A DNA stretch of 64,000 bases from Cannabis sativa (Eukaryota > Streptophyta > Magnoliopsida > Rosales > Cannabaceae), in contig NC_083605.1 of the NCBI RefSeq assembly GCF_029168945.1, forward strand, positions 20,907,280 through 20,971,279. The letters are read 5' to 3'. Shown piece by piece: positions 37,441-49,190 of the stretch. Numbering within the stretch: position 1 is the stretch's first letter; every line of letters begins with the position of its first letter. Both the position numbers and the translations under genes were made by a program. The notes below the pieces were generated by a model. It saw only the letters and a list, made by a program, of their open reading frames with translations. It did not search any database and was not told the origin of the DNA.

Positions 37441-38814
37441 ATGGAAGTTGAGAGGACTCCAGCTACTAAAGAAAGCAAATATGAGGTAAGTTTCACCAAG
37501 AAACACATTGTGAAAGCATTAAATATTTCCTCATTACCAAAATCAAGCATCTTAACCCTTTCCAATTTAGATTTACTCTCTGGTCGATTTCCCGTAACAT
37601 ACTTCTATTTCTATCAAAACTCACTTGGGAATAACACTTTCTCTATAAACAAGCTCAAAAGCTCTCTAGCTATTACTCTTGAGCACTATTATCCCTTCGC
37701 TGGTCGAATTGTTCAAAATCCATTTACTAGTGAGCCTCAAATCATATGTGATAATTCTGGTGCTCTTATTGTGGAAGCTGAAGCTAATATTCCATTAAAA
37801 ATGTTGGATTTCTACAATCTAAATGAGTCTCTTGAAGGAAAACTAGTTTCAATCGTTCCTGACTTCCCTCTCCAAATCCAAGTTACACACTATACATGTG
37901 GAGGCATTTCTATTACATTTACTTTTGACCATGCCTTAGGTGATGCTTCTGCCTTTGGTAAGTTTCTTCTCTCATGGTCCCAAATAGCTCAAAATAAGCC
38001 CATGCCATGCACACCAAACCACAAGAGGAACCTCTTTGCACGTAACCCTCCAACTTATCACCCTTCTTTAGACCAAAAGTTTGTCAAGTGTACCATGGAA
38101 GAAATTACAAACATACCAACTCCAAAAGTTTTGCTAAAGAGACTCTATTATATCCACGTGTCGAGCATTGATTGGCTGCAAAGTCTCGCAAGCAAAGGCA
38201 GTAAGGAGCAGTACACGAAAATAGAGGCATTCTCGGCCTACGTGTGGAAAATTATGGTCAAAGCTATTGACAAAAGCCATGTTATGTGCAAGATGGGTTG
38301 GTTGGTTGATGGACGTGAAAGAATGTGTGTTGGTGGAGAGAATAATTCAATGTCAAATTACATAGGGAATGTGCTTTCAGTGGGTTTTGGAGAAGCAAGA
38401 GTTGATGAGTTGAGGCATGGTTCCATACAAACCATTTCTGGAAAGGTCCACGAGGCCATTTCGAAAGTGACTAACGAGGCCCATTTCAGGGACTTGATTG
38501 ATTGGATCGAGAGTCATAGGCCTGGGCTGATGTTATCAAGAGATATATTGGGCCAGGGAGGCCCTGCTATAGTTTTATCTTCAGGAAGAAGGTTCCCGGT
38601 TGCTGAATTGGACTTTGGGTTCGGTAGTCCAGTTCTGGGAACAGTGTGCTCCACAGTTAAGAAGATTGGAGTTGCTTATATGAACCAAAGGCCTAGTGCC
38701 ACTGGAGATGGCTCCTGGACTGTATCCGCCATCCTATGGCCGGAATTCGCCTCTGTCTTGGAGTCGGATCCAATATTTCAACCAATGACTAGTCGGCTTC
38801 TTCACTTGTTCTAA
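37441..38814 (+). CDS. BAHD-family acyltransferase
   Basis: Single-exon gene, 457 codons, a normal length for plant BAHD enzymes, which transfer acyl groups from CoA thioesters to alcohols or amines, usually in the cytosol. The catalytic motif HALGD is at residues 164-168 (HxxxD; His164 is the general base) and the structural motif DFGFG at 391-395 (family DFGWG). Other family landmarks: LSNLDLLSGRFPVTYFYFY (40-58), HYYPFAGRI (82-90), YTKIEAFSAYVWK (258-270), and NYIGNVLSVGFGEA (306-319). No signal peptide or membrane segment. The first ATG of the open frame is used. The early LSNLDLL and YPFAGR text is reminiscent of coniferyl alcohol acyltransferase-like or hydroxycinnamoyltransferase-like members, but the substrate cannot be read from sequence. 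It is the only intact gene in the window. Confidence 0.93.
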   Translation: MEVERTPATKESKYEVSFTKKHIVKALNISSLPKSSILTLSNLDLLSGRFPVTYFYFYQNSLGNNTFSINKLKSSLAITLEHYYPFAGRIVQNPFTSEPQIICDNSGALIVEAEANIPLKMLDFYNLNESLEGKLVSIVPDFPLQIQVTHYTCGGISITFTFDHALGDASAFGKFLLSWSQIAQNKPMPCTPNHKRNLFARNPPTYHPSLDQKFVKCTMEEITNIPTPKVLLKRLYYIHVSSIDWLQSLASKGSKEQYTKIEAFSAYVWKIMVKAIDKSHVMCKMGWLVDGRERMCVGGENNSMSNYIGNVLSVGFGEARVDELRHGSIQTISGKVHEAISKVTNEAHFRDLIDWIESHRPGLMLSRDILGQGGPAIVLSSGRRFPVAELDFGFGSPVLGTVCSTVKKIGVAYMNQRPSATGDGSWTVSAILWPEFASVLESDPIFQPMTSRLLHLF

Positions 38815-38850
38815 AGATATATGTATTAATTTGTAATATGGTATTTACCC

Positions 38851-38856
38851 AATAAA
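38851..38856 (+). terminator. Polyadenylation signal of the BAHD gene
   Basis: AATAAA lies 36 bases after the stop codon, preceded by TTGTAATATGG, a plausible far-upstream element. Confidence 0.5.
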
Positions 38857-39209
38857 TACCTACTGTTTCGAGTTTATATATTGTTTTTTTTTCAACGGTA
38901 TAAATACTGTTTATACCTGATGTATTAATTTGTAATATTACTATTTTTGTTGTATGTTAATATTAGGAGTTTTTTAAATCTCAAAAAAAAAAAATATGAG
39001 ATTTTTTTTAATCAAAGTTGTCATGTCATTAAGTCGTTGGGCTCCTTGCTAGTGTGCAAAGCATGGGATTATTTTTAATTCATTTTTATTTTTTTTTGTT
39101 TTGTCTTTCTCACGATCTTGAATGTCGACGACGTCGTGCTTGAACAGAGACAAAGATGATGACGACTTAACAACCCTTGGTCCGCGATGACGATCACTTG
39201 AATGACTTG
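38857..39209. other. Spacer downstream of the BAHD gene
   Basis: AT-rich, with GTATTAATTTGTAATAT repeated at about 38823 and 38921. A short GC-richer stretch near 39120-39200 contains GACGACG-type sequence. No gene seen. Confidence 0.4.
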
Positions 39210-39529
39210 GACCATGTTTGGTATTGTTTTTTGTTTTTTGTTTTCAAAAAATTGTTTTTAGAAATGAGAACAAAAAATAGTTTTTGAAGTTTTTAAAAAT
39301 AAGTCATGTTTGGTTAGTATTTTTTAAATACAATATTGACCAAAAGTAAATTGGTTTTTAAAACAGAAAACAACATTTCATTGTTTTCAAGATTCTTGTT
39401 TTTTGTAACTTTGTTTTCTAAAAACAGTTTTCAGAAAATAAGGCCAAACGAGCCAAATTGTTTTCAAAAAACAATTTTCTATTTTTAAAAACAAAAAACA
39501 ATTTTTTAGTTATGATGTCAAACATGCAC
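39210..39529. mobile_element. MITE-like element with PIF-like termini
   Basis: Ends GACCATGTTTGG and CAAACATGCAC resemble those of the PIF element at 19572-28284 (GAGCATGTTTGG...CCAAACATGCAC). The interior is made of complementary TTGTTTTCAAAAAA/TTTTTGAAAACAA-type repeats that would fold back. Flanking direct repeat: ACTTG (39205-39209 and 39528-39532), which overlaps the right terminus by two bases, so the duplication may be only TTG. Confidence 0.5.
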
Positions 39530-40178
39530 TTGAACTCCTGCTTTCTTGCTTGATTTTTTTTTTCTTTTTCTTTTCCTTAAACCAGATCTAGTGCTACTTA
39601 TGGAGAGAGCACTTTAAGCTATGGTAGAACTCGCAGCCAGGATCACTCCTCCAAAAGCATTCTCTTTGAGTAACTCTTTGTAATTCAAGAACCCAAAATA
39701 TGGAGAAGAAATTGACTGTAAAGATTAATGATTTCTCATAATTTATTTTTTTTAGATCTAGTGAAATCTTGTCTGACAACTAGGTTTTTTTTTATGCAAA
39801 TCCGCACCTACTGTCAAGGTTTACTTTTGACAAGGTTAAAGATTTGCCATTTCTTCTCTTGTTGAGATTTCTTGTGTTCTTTATTCACTCTATTAATTAA
39901 GTTGTAGCTGAGAGAAACACTAGCATTTTTTTTTCTTCCAGTTAGAACGTAGAGTTTATATTTAAATTTGGGTTGAAGTGTGTTAAAATTAAGGTATATG
40001 AGAAAAGCAGAGTATGAAAAGAGAAGAAAGTGTCTCATTAACCAAGTTTTGGTACAGAGAAGCCGCAAAGTAAAGATAAGTTAGTTAACTGGACTTTAAC
40101 TAACGAGGCTAACAACTTAACTAACCGACATAACTAACTCCATAAAACAGAAATAATAGCCTAAGTCTAATAGCCCCC
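39530..40178 (-). other. Probable 3' untranslated region/LTR of the copia remnant
   Basis: Follows the RNase H stop of the minus-strand copia. Just after the stop the minus strand has a purine tract (TTTTGAGGGGGC, about 40172-40183), the expected place for a 3' LTR to begin. The LTR limits could not be fixed. ORFs at 39594-39779 and 39814-40068 show no domain. Confidence 0.35.
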
Positions 40179-41085
40179 TCAAAATGGAGTGTATATATTT
40201 AGTACACCCATCTTAGATACAATGTTGGAGAATGGGGTTGGGAGTAAAGCTTTAGTGAATATGTCTACTAAATTTTGTTGAGAAGAAACATGGAGAAGCT
40301 TGAAGGATCCTTTCTGAACTTTTTCCCGTAAGTGGCAATCGATTTTCACGTGCTTGGTGCGTTCATGGTAAACGAAATTTTTACTAATGTATATTGCAGC
40401 AGTGTTGTCGCAATAAAGATTGGCTAGTGTGTTGTGGGAGACACCAAAGTCTTTGAGGAGAACAAGGAGCCAAGTTAGTTCAAAGGTAGCATTGGCCATT
40501 GCATGATATTTGGCTTCAATTGAGGAGCGAGAGACTACTTGTTATTTTTTCGATTTTCATGAGATAAGGGACTTGCCAAGGAAAATGCAGTAGCTTGAAA
40601 CTGAACGACGTATGTCTTGGCAGCTGCCCCAGTCCGCATCAGCAAAGAAGGATACCTATACATTTTCTTGAGAGACTAGTTTCTGCATAAGCAGTCAGAT
40701 TAGGGGCTGCATCAGATAGAAAAGAAAGACCTTGACCAGGAGTCTTTTTGAGATATTGCAAGATTCTGTTAGTCGCTTGTAAGTGAAGGACTCGAGGGTA
40801 GGATAAAAATTGGCTGAGATAATTTACAACTTATGATATATCAGGTCTAGTGATGGTTAAGTATATAAGCTTGCCAATGAGGCTGTGATAGACTGTGGAA
40901 TTAGGAAGTGGAGTCTCTTTGTCTTTATCGAGTTTGAGGTTAATTTCCATAGGGGTTGAGGCAGGTTTTGCACCTATGTAACCTGTGTCATTGAGTAGCT
41001 GGAGGGTAAAAGGTCGTTGGGAAATTTGAAATTGCTTATTTTGCTCTACCAATCTCAAGACCAAGGAAAAACATAATTGTCTAAG
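40179..41085 (-). pseudogene. Copia RT C-terminus and RNase H (copia remnant, 3' part)
   Basis: A minus-strand ORF at 41064-40831 reads ISQRPFTLQLLNDTGYIGAK, then KPASTPM, YHSLIGKLIYLTITRPDIS, typical of the copia RT/RNase H connection. 40499-40179 reads ATFELTWLLVLLKDFGV, then LYCDNTAAIYISKNFVYHER, TKHVKIDCH, NLVDIFTKALL, which is the RNase H C-terminus. A gap with stops separates the two. The reading continues across the gypsy insertion into 55634-56653. The sequence type resembles Ale/Retrofit-like copia elements, unrelated to family A. Confidence 0.85.
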
Positions 41086-43101
41086 TGTAACGCCCTAATG
41101 CTAAGGCACGCTACAGTGCTTTTTCAATTACAGTGCTATCTTTGCTAATCAAAGATTTTTCTCGAAAAATGTGTCAAATTAAAAATTTTATAATAAATAT
41201 TAAACTTTATAATTAACAAAACTATTTACAAGTACCGGGATCTCGTTTTTAAACTTTTACACAAAATATACCAAAATACATAACCAGTCGCACAACGACT
41301 ACAAAATAATATTCCCAGATGTCCCGAGACCGCACACTCCAGGCTCACTCCTGTTCAGCTTTCGCCTTTCCTTTACCTACACATGGAAGTAGAACTGTGA
41401 GTCAACAGGCTAAGTAAGAAAAGCATATAACATACCATATAATATGGACTTGAATCTAGGCACCCATACACCTATTTACAAGGCTCAACAGATGAGTAAG
41501 AACGTTCCATACTAGGGTAAAACCACTATACCACATTCACTACGTACCTTGTTGTACGAGTGTTGGTAGGATTTATTTCGTACCTTGAGTACCACTGAGT
41601 GATATACCACAGACACCCTGTGCTTTCCCGTACTTGTGCTGGTATCACTGTAATGTACTCTTAAATAATATTCACTATACCAATGCACTCTGTACCATAA
41701 CTGTACAAGTGGTTGTAGTGCGACTAACACATAAGCATGCATATACACTTAACACATATATACACTCAGATATTCATAGTACACATTATACACAGTTCTT
41801 ACCTTCTTTCTCGATTCAAGTGTGCTGGCCGACCTGAACGGAAAGTCTTCCGCTAAATGGATGCCCTAATCACAAAATGAAACTGGGTAAATCACATGAT
41901 CGAAACCCTAATCTAGAAAACCCAAACCCACCACTCTAGGTTCTGTTACACTCTCTAGAGATCACACTAGTTCAAGAAATAGGGAAACACCCAACTACGG
42001 CACTGGAATGAACGGGAATTGAGAAAATGGCTTGTTCGGGGATCCTGCCAAAACCGGCTAGCCGTTTTTACAGGCCTGGCAAACCGGCTAGCCGGTTTGC
42101 ACCAGGTTTCCCCAAACAAGCTCCAACTTGCTCAAAACTCATCCAAATGCATCCATACTTTCCAGAGCAACTAAACAGTGCATAAACAATATTTTCCAAC
42201 CAGTAATTCACAGAAAATCTCACTGAATCACAATATGCCATTAAAGATCATAGTTTAGGTTTTTAAACCCAAACTTGCATAAATCCAACATTATACACTA
42301 AAACCAGCTGCAAGAACTTGGAATCAACCTAAAATGAACATAAGAGCTGAACCAAAACCTAATCAAACCCTAACAGCCCTAACTCATACAAACCATACTT
42401 GAAACCAACTAAACTTTGAAAAACACATAGCTAAAGAGTGTCTAGGGTTTACCTTGATTAAATCCTCCTCTCAACCTTGCTAAAAACACAAAATCCAGCA
42501 ATCAAACTCCTTGATTCCCAGCTGGTTCGAAGAGAGAGAGAGAGAGAGAAAAGAGAAGAGAGGGTGTTTCTATTTTTTGTTATTTCCTTTGTTTTTCTTT
42601 AATTCTTTTTCTCCAAATAAAACTAAGATTAACTTCATTAATCTTGGCTGAAAATAGTAGCTAGGTGTCACCACCTAAGGCAGCCACCAAATCACTTAAT
42701 GGCAAATTACTAAAATTCCCCTTTTAACCTATAACTTAAGCATTTAAAAACTAAGGGTAAAATAGTCAAATTCTACGACCCCGCTAAACCTCGGTATTTT
42801 ATTTTCTCTAAAATATTTCCCACTAAGAAAAAGGTTCTAAACTTACCCATGTGATCAAACTAGCCATCCATCGCATTTTCCGTTGTCGCCGAGCAAAAAT
42901 TACAAAAGTAACATATTTCACACATAAGTCAAATAATACCCCTAGAGTTTAATAAAATCTCTGGAATTAAGAAATTATAACTCTAATGTCCAATTCTAAC
43001 AATAGGACCCACAAATAATTAAATTCATAAATAATTATAAAAATATCAGAAATTAGTGCTAATTGCCTTTACTAATTCAAACTATTAAAGCGGTCATTAC
43101 A
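41086..43101 (-). repeat. Gypsy 1 3' LTR
   Basis: TGTAACGCCC... to ...GCGGTCATTACA. Adjacent on the right is the polypurine tract (minus strand AACGGGAGGATAAT). It contains a perfect palindrome at 42079-42100 with core AAACCGGCTAGCCGGTTT, and a related half copy at about 42054-42066. The 67-78 codon ORFs around 41512-41837 also occur in the other LTR and are not genes. Confidence 0.92.
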
Positions 43102-43102
43102 A

Positions 43103-43525
43103 TTATCCTCCCGTTAAAAGGATTTTGTCCTCAAAATCTAACCTGAATAGCTCTGGATGTTGAGTCCTCATGTTAGACTCCAACTCCCAGGTGGCTTCCT
43201 CCACCTTGCTGTTTCTCCAGAGCACTTTGACCAAAGCAATGGTCTTGTTCCAAAGAACTTTTTCCTTTTTATCGAGGATCTGAACAGGTTGCTCTTCATA
43301 GGATAAGTCTGACTGCAGTTCAAGGGCTTCATAACTCAAGATATGAGTCGGGTGTGAAACATATTTCCTCAACATTGAAATATGGAATACATCATGGACA
43401 GCCGACAGTGCTGGTGGTAAGGCTAGCCGATACACTACATGCCCGACCTTCTCAAGTATCTGAAATGGCCCAACAAACCTAGGGCTCAACTTACCCCTCT
43501 TCCCGAAGCGCCTAATACCCTTCAT
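43103..43525 (-). pseudogene. Gypsy 1 integrase C-terminus with chromodomain-like tail
   Basis: 140-codon open piece: GKLSPRFVGPFQILEKVGHV, then YRLALPPALSAVHDVFHISM (the GPF/Y module of integrase C-termini), then EEQPVQILDKKEKVLWNKT, LVKVLWRN, EEATWELE, a chromodomain-like module that in related elements guides insertion towards heterochromatin (family knowledge). It ends just before the polypurine tract. Confidence 0.85.
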
Positions 43526-44330
43526 TGGTGAAACCCGCAGGAAAACATGTTCCCCTACCTAAAATATGACATCTCTGCACTTCAGATTAGCATAACTTTT
43601 CTGCCTGCTTTGGGAAGCAAGCATCCGAGGCTTGATCTTATCAATAGCTTCATTGGTCCTTTGGACTAACTCCGGACCTAAGTACTTCCTTTCTCCAGTT
43701 TCGTCCTAATGAATAGGGGAGCGACATTTCCTACCATATAGCATCTCATAGGGAGTCATCCCTATTGTACTCTGGTAGCTACTGTTGTAGGAGAATTCAA
43801 TTAAAGGCAAGTACTTACTCTATCAACCCTCAAAGTCCATGACCCAGGCTCGCAACAAATCCTCTAGTATCTGAATTATTCTTTCTGACTGACCATCAGT
43901 CTGAGGGTGAAGGCTATGCTAAACTTCAGTTTGGTACCCATAGCCCTCTGAAGACTCGCCCAAAACTTTGATGTAAACTTTGAATCTCTGTCTGAAATAA
44001 TGGATTTAGGAGCTCCATGGAGACGAACTATCTCCTTTACATACAGTTCAACGTACTGATCCACTGAATATGTAACTTTCACTGGCAGAAAGTGAGCTGA
44101 TTTTGTAAATCTGTCCACTATGACCCATATCGAATCATACATTCCCGTGGTTCTAGGTAACCCAGTTACAAAATCCATTGCAATGTCCTCCCACTTCCAC
44201 TCAGGAAGGGCTAAAGGTTGCAGTAACCCTGTCAGCCTTTGATGTTCAGCCTTGATTTGCTGGCAGGTTAAGCATTTGGACACGCAGTCTACCACATTTC
44301 ATTTCATCCCATACCACCAGAAGTAGGGTT
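43526..44330 (-). pseudogene. Gypsy 1 integrase core
   Basis: 44295-43876 reads CVSKCLTCQQIKAEHQR (end of the zinc-binding HHCC domain), WEDIAMDFVTGLPRT (first catalytic Asp), VDRFTKSAHFLPV, HGAPKSIISDRDSKFTSKFW (second catalytic Asp). A frameshift follows, after which HPQTDGQSERII (third acidic residue, Glu) and [19 protein letters not shown] appear in other frames down to about 43700. Several stops are present. Confidence 0.85.
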
Positions 44331-45258
44331 TTAAATCCTAATACATTTTGGTGGTTCCCAAATGCAGTTAATAAGGTGTGGTGTGAGCTTCATCAAGTAT
44401 CTCTTTCTTAAGCTCATCAACACTAGGAACACAAACTCGAGCTTTATACAATAACATTCCATTATTCGAGATTGAAAAGTCTTTAGGTCGACCAGCCATA
44501 CCTCATATCGAATCTTGACTAGCTCAGGATCTTCTAATTGTGCCTTTCTGATTCTTTCTAACAGATCAGATTGAAGTGTCAAGTGTTGCAACTTTCCAAC
44601 CACAAACTCAATCCTTGCACTAACCATCTCAGAAGCTAGTTGAGGGGCTATCAGAACCGTGATGCAAATCTGCCCGGGGCCTCGTCTACTTAGTGCATTA
44701 GCCACAACATTGGCTTTCTCGGGGTGATACAGAATCTTGCAATCATAGTCCTTAACCAGTTCCAGCCATCTCCTCTGCCTCATATTCAAGTCTTTCTAGG
44801 TGAAAAAGTACTTGAGACTCTTATGATCAGTATAAATCTCACATTTTTCACCATAAAGATAGTGCTGCCATATCTTTAGAGCAAAAACCACAGCAGCAAG
44901 CTCTAGGTCATGAGTTGGGTAGCGTTGCTCATATTCCTTCAGTTGACGAGAGGCATAGGTCATGACTTTGTCAGCTTGCATCAGAATACATCCCAGACAC
45001 TGTTTGGATGCATCTTAGTAAACAACGAACTTCTCTTGATCTGATGGCAAAGCTAACGCCGGAGCTGTTATCAAATTTTGATTCAACTCCTAAAAACTTG
45101 ATTCACATTTGTTTGACCATACGAATCGCTGATTTTTCTTAGTTAACTCAGCCAGTGGCATAGAGATTTAAGGGAATCCATCGACAAAGCGTCGATAATA
45201 CCCTGCTAAATCGAGGAAACTTCAAATTTTTGACACTGATTTTAGCCTCGGCCAGTTC
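44331..45258 (-). pseudogene. Gypsy 1 RT end, RNase H and connection
   Basis: 44981-44796 reads [53 protein letters not shown], a clear gypsy RNase H. 44789-44331 continues MNMRQRRWLELVKDYDCKI and YHPEKANVVANALSRR, where the family has NVVADALSR, so the Asp there reads Asn. The RT thumb upstream to 45258 is degraded. At 45254-45258 (AGTTC) it is interrupted by a solo LTR. Confidence 0.85.
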
Positions 45259-47154
45259 TGTTGGGTTTTATGCCCTAAATAAAACTCATTTCAATATAAT
45301 CAAATTTACTTATTAATATAGATCAGAAATAACATTTAATGTTGCAGGGTTCACATGATTTATTTCATGATTATATACATAATGTATGAATTCATCTGAA
45401 ACCCTTTTCACATACTTAATCCTGTTTATTGTGTCGTCAACACTTTGGAAAGTAAACATGACTATGTGAATAAAGTTTCCTAGATTTATCAGACACAGGG
45501 TTTTACTGATATGATAATCTACAACAGAGTTTACTTGCATTTGGAGAAATGCTATGTTCTTTCCAGAACATTGGTTAAAGTAAAGCTCAGGTTGGATGCA
45601 TGGAGTATGCATCGGAAGGGGCCGATATTGAACTTTGACTTAGATTTATTAAACTTACCGTAATATCTATTCAAGTCAATATCGCCTAGTTGATCCTAGA
45701 TCAAATGATCTTAATCCTGTTATGATTAGGCTCAATCTCAAGAGGCTATTCGTGTTCTTTGATTTGTTAGTTAAGCCTACTTTTGGGTCAGGGTGATACG
45801 TACATTTTGGGAACACGGTAGTGCAATTGAGTGGGAGCGCTAACATAAACATGCAATCTATAACTTTTATCTGGCGAATAGTAAGTAAAGGATGATCGCC
45901 TTCGAGCTTGACCAAACAAAAATAAATGGTGGAGTACTCATTTCACATAAGCTGAAATATCATTTATACGGGGTTAAGTGTAGTTTTAAGGATAAAATAC
46001 ATTGTAGGGTGTAACGGTAATCTAATCCGTTTACAGTGTAGATCATTCATATAGAGGATCATTGATCAAATTAGGATTATAACAATGGATAACTAATGAT
46101 GTGTCTATATGGTGGAACATATAGAGCATTCTATATACTGAGAGTGCAATTCTAAGTTCTATGCGTGGATTCAACGAAGAATTAGTAAGTCAGTGAATTT
46201 AGGTTATAAATTCTTGATCTGCTTATTGGAAGCTCAGTTATATAGACCCATGGTCCCTCCACTAGTTTAGATAATATTGCTTGTAAGACTCATATAATGT
46301 GTTTTGATTAATCAATTATAATTCTCAATTTAGACTATGTCTATTTGTGAATTTTTCACTAAGTAAGGGCGAAATTGTAAAGAAAGAGTTTTAGGGGCAT
46401 ATTTGTTAATTATAATACTTTGTATGATTCAATTAATAAATATGATAAATGACAATATTATTTAATAATTATTTATAGTTATTAAATAGTTAGAATTGAC
46501 ATTTAAATGGTTGAATTTGAAAATTGGAGTTTTTGAGAAAATTAGATGCAGAAATGATAAAACTGCAAAATTACAAAAAGTGAGGCCCAAATCCACATTG
46601 CATGGCCGGCCACTTTTATAGAAATTGTCCTATGATATTTTCATTATTTTAATGCCAAATAATTCAAACCTAACCCTAGTGGAATGCTATTAATAGATAG
46701 TGAAGGCTTCAGGAAAATTACACTTAACTTTCTACTTTTTCCTTCAGAGAAAAACGTGAGCCTTCTCTCTCTATACCTAGCCACCACCTTCTTCTCTTTC
46801 TTCCCTCTTTAATTTCGAAATCACTTAGTGTTAGAGTAGTGCCCACACACAGCAAGTGATACCTCAATCATAGTGAGGAAGATCGTGAAGAAAGACTTTC
46901 AGCAAGAAGGAGTTTCATCACTAAAGAAGGAGAGAAAGAGATCCAGGTTCAGATATTGAAAATGTTCTGCTACAAAAAGGAATCAAGGGCTAGATATTTG
47001 AACGGAAGGAGTCATATTATTCCCCTGAACCCAATGTAAGGTTTCTAATACTTTATATGTGTTTATTTCATAATCATTTTAGAAGTTCATATTTAGGGTG
47101 TTAATCAACATACTTGTGAGTAGATCTAAGATCCTTGTAAAATAATTTCCAACA
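45259..47154 (+). mobile_element. Family A solo LTR in gypsy 1 (first)
   Basis: TGTTGGGTTTTATGCCC to TAATTTCCAACA, 1896 bases, flanked by AGTTC (45254-45258 and 47155-47159). A solo LTR, as no internal sequence remains. Its TATA box reads TATTAATA (about 46689), a change from the family TATAAATA. ORFs inside (45313-45915, minus) are the family-wide antisense LTR ORFs. Confidence 0.95.
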
Positions 47155-47318
47155 AGTTCTTCACTGACTCAATCTTGCTTGGATCAACGATAATCCCATT
47201 CTTCCCAACATTATGTCCTAGAAAAGACACCACAAACAGCCAGACTTCACAGTTTTTGAACTTTGCATACAACTTGTGATCTCTTAGTCGCTACAATACC
47301 ATTCGAAGATGATGCTCA
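47155..47318 (-). pseudogene. Gypsy 1 reverse transcriptase, middle segment
   Basis: A 164-base strip of RT between two solo LTRs. The minus strand reads [20 protein letters not shown] and, after it, [15 protein letters not shown] and [12 protein letters not shown], matching the HLR.VL..LR...LYAK..KC.F......FLGH..S..GI.VDP.K motif region of gypsy RT. Confidence 0.85.
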
Positions 47319-49190
47319 TGTTGGGTTTTATGCCCTAAATAAAACTCATTTCAATATAATCAGATTTACTTATTAATATAGATCAGAAATAACATTTAAT
47401 GTTGCATGGTTCACATGATTTATTTCATGATTATATGTACATAATGTATAGATTCATCTGAAACCCTTTTCACATACTTGATCCTGTTTATTGTGCCGTC
47501 AACACATTGGAAAGTAAACATGACTATGTGAATAAAGTTTCCTAGATTTATCAGACATAGGGTTTTACTGATATTATAATCTACAACAGAGTTTACTTGC
47601 ATTTGGAGAAGTGCTATGCTCTTTCCAGAGCATTGGTTAAAGTAAAGCTAAGGTTGGATGCATGGAGTATGCATCGGAAGGGACCGATATTGAACTTTGA
47701 CTTAGATTTATTAAACTTACCGTAAAATCTATTCAAGTCAATATCGCCTAGTTGATCCTAGATCAAATGATCTTAATCCTGTTATGATTAGGCTCAATCT
47801 TGAAAGGCTATTCGTGTTCTTTGATTTGTTAGTTAAGCCTACTTTTAGGTCAGGGTGATACGTACATTTTGGGAACACGGTAGTGCAATTGAGTGGGAGC
47901 GCTAGCATAAACATGGAATCTATAGCTTCTATCTGGCGAATAGTAAGCAAAGGATGATCTCCTTCGAGCTTGACCAAACGAAAATAAATGGTGGAGATCT
48001 CATTTCACATAAGCTGAAATATCATTTATACGGGGTCAAGTGTTTTAAGGATAAAATACATAGTAGGGTGTTACGGTAATCTAATCCCTTTACTGTGTAG
48101 ATCATTCATATAGAGGATAATTGATCACATTAGGACTATAACAATGGATAACTAATGATGTGTCTATATGGTGGAACATATAGAGCATTCTATATACTGA
48201 GAGTGCAATTCTAAGGTCTATGCGTGGATTCAACGAAGAATTAATAAGTTAGTGAATTTTAGTGCTAAATTCTTGATCTACTTATTGGAAGCTCGGTTAT
48301 ATAGACCCATGGTCCCCCCACTAGTTGAGATAATATTGCTTGTAAGACTCATGTAATTGGTTTTGATTATTAATTATAATTCTCAAATTAGACTATGTCT
48401 ATTTGTGAATTTTTCACTAAGTAAGGGCGAAATTGTAAGGAAAGAGTTTATAGGGGCATATTTGTTAATTATGATACTTTGTATGGTTCAATTAATAAAT
48501 ATGATAAATGAAAATATTATTTAATAATTATTTATAGTTATTAAATAGTTAGAATTGGCATTTAAATGGTTGAATTAGAAAATTGACGTTTTTGAGAAAA
48601 TCAGATGCAGAAAAGATAAAACTGCAAAATTGCAAAAAGTGAGGCCCAAATCCACTTGTATAGGGCCAGCCACTTTTGTAGGAAATTTAAACTAATTTTT
48701 TCATTATTTTAATTCCAAATAATTCAAACTTAACCCTAGTGGAATGCTATAAATAGATAGTGAAGGCTTCAGAAAATTTACACTTAAATTTCTACACTTC
48801 TGATTCAGAAAAAAACTGAGCCTTCTCTCTCCCTATCTTTAGCTGCCACTTCTTCTTTCTCTTCCCTTTTGAATTTCGAAATCCTTAGTGTATGAGTAGT
48901 GCCCACACACATCAAGTGATACCTCAATCATAGTGAGGAAGATCGTGAAGAAAGATCATCAGCAAAGGAGTTTCAGCATCAAAGATTCAGAGAAAGAGAT
49001 CCAGGTTCAGATATTGATAATGCTCTGCTAGATATCTGAACGGAAGGAGTCATTATATTCTGCTGCAACCAATGTAAGGTTTCCTAAACTTTATATGTGT
49101 TTATTTCATCGTTTTAGAAAGTTCATATTTAGGGTGTTAATAAACATACTTGTGAGTAGATCTAAGATCCTGGTAAAATAATTTCCAACA
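47319..49190 (+). mobile_element. Family A solo LTR in gypsy 1 (second)
   Basis: 1872 bases, TGTTGGGTTTTATGCCC to TAATTTCCAACA, flanked by GCTCA (47314-47318 and 49191-49195). TATA box TATAAATA at 48748-48755. It lies only 164 bases from the first solo LTR, in the same orientation. Confidence 0.95.

Noticed and set aside
41512..41837. Overlapping ORFs on both strands repeated at 54078-54403
   Set aside because: They are in the two LTRs of gypsy 1 and are explained by LTR duplication.
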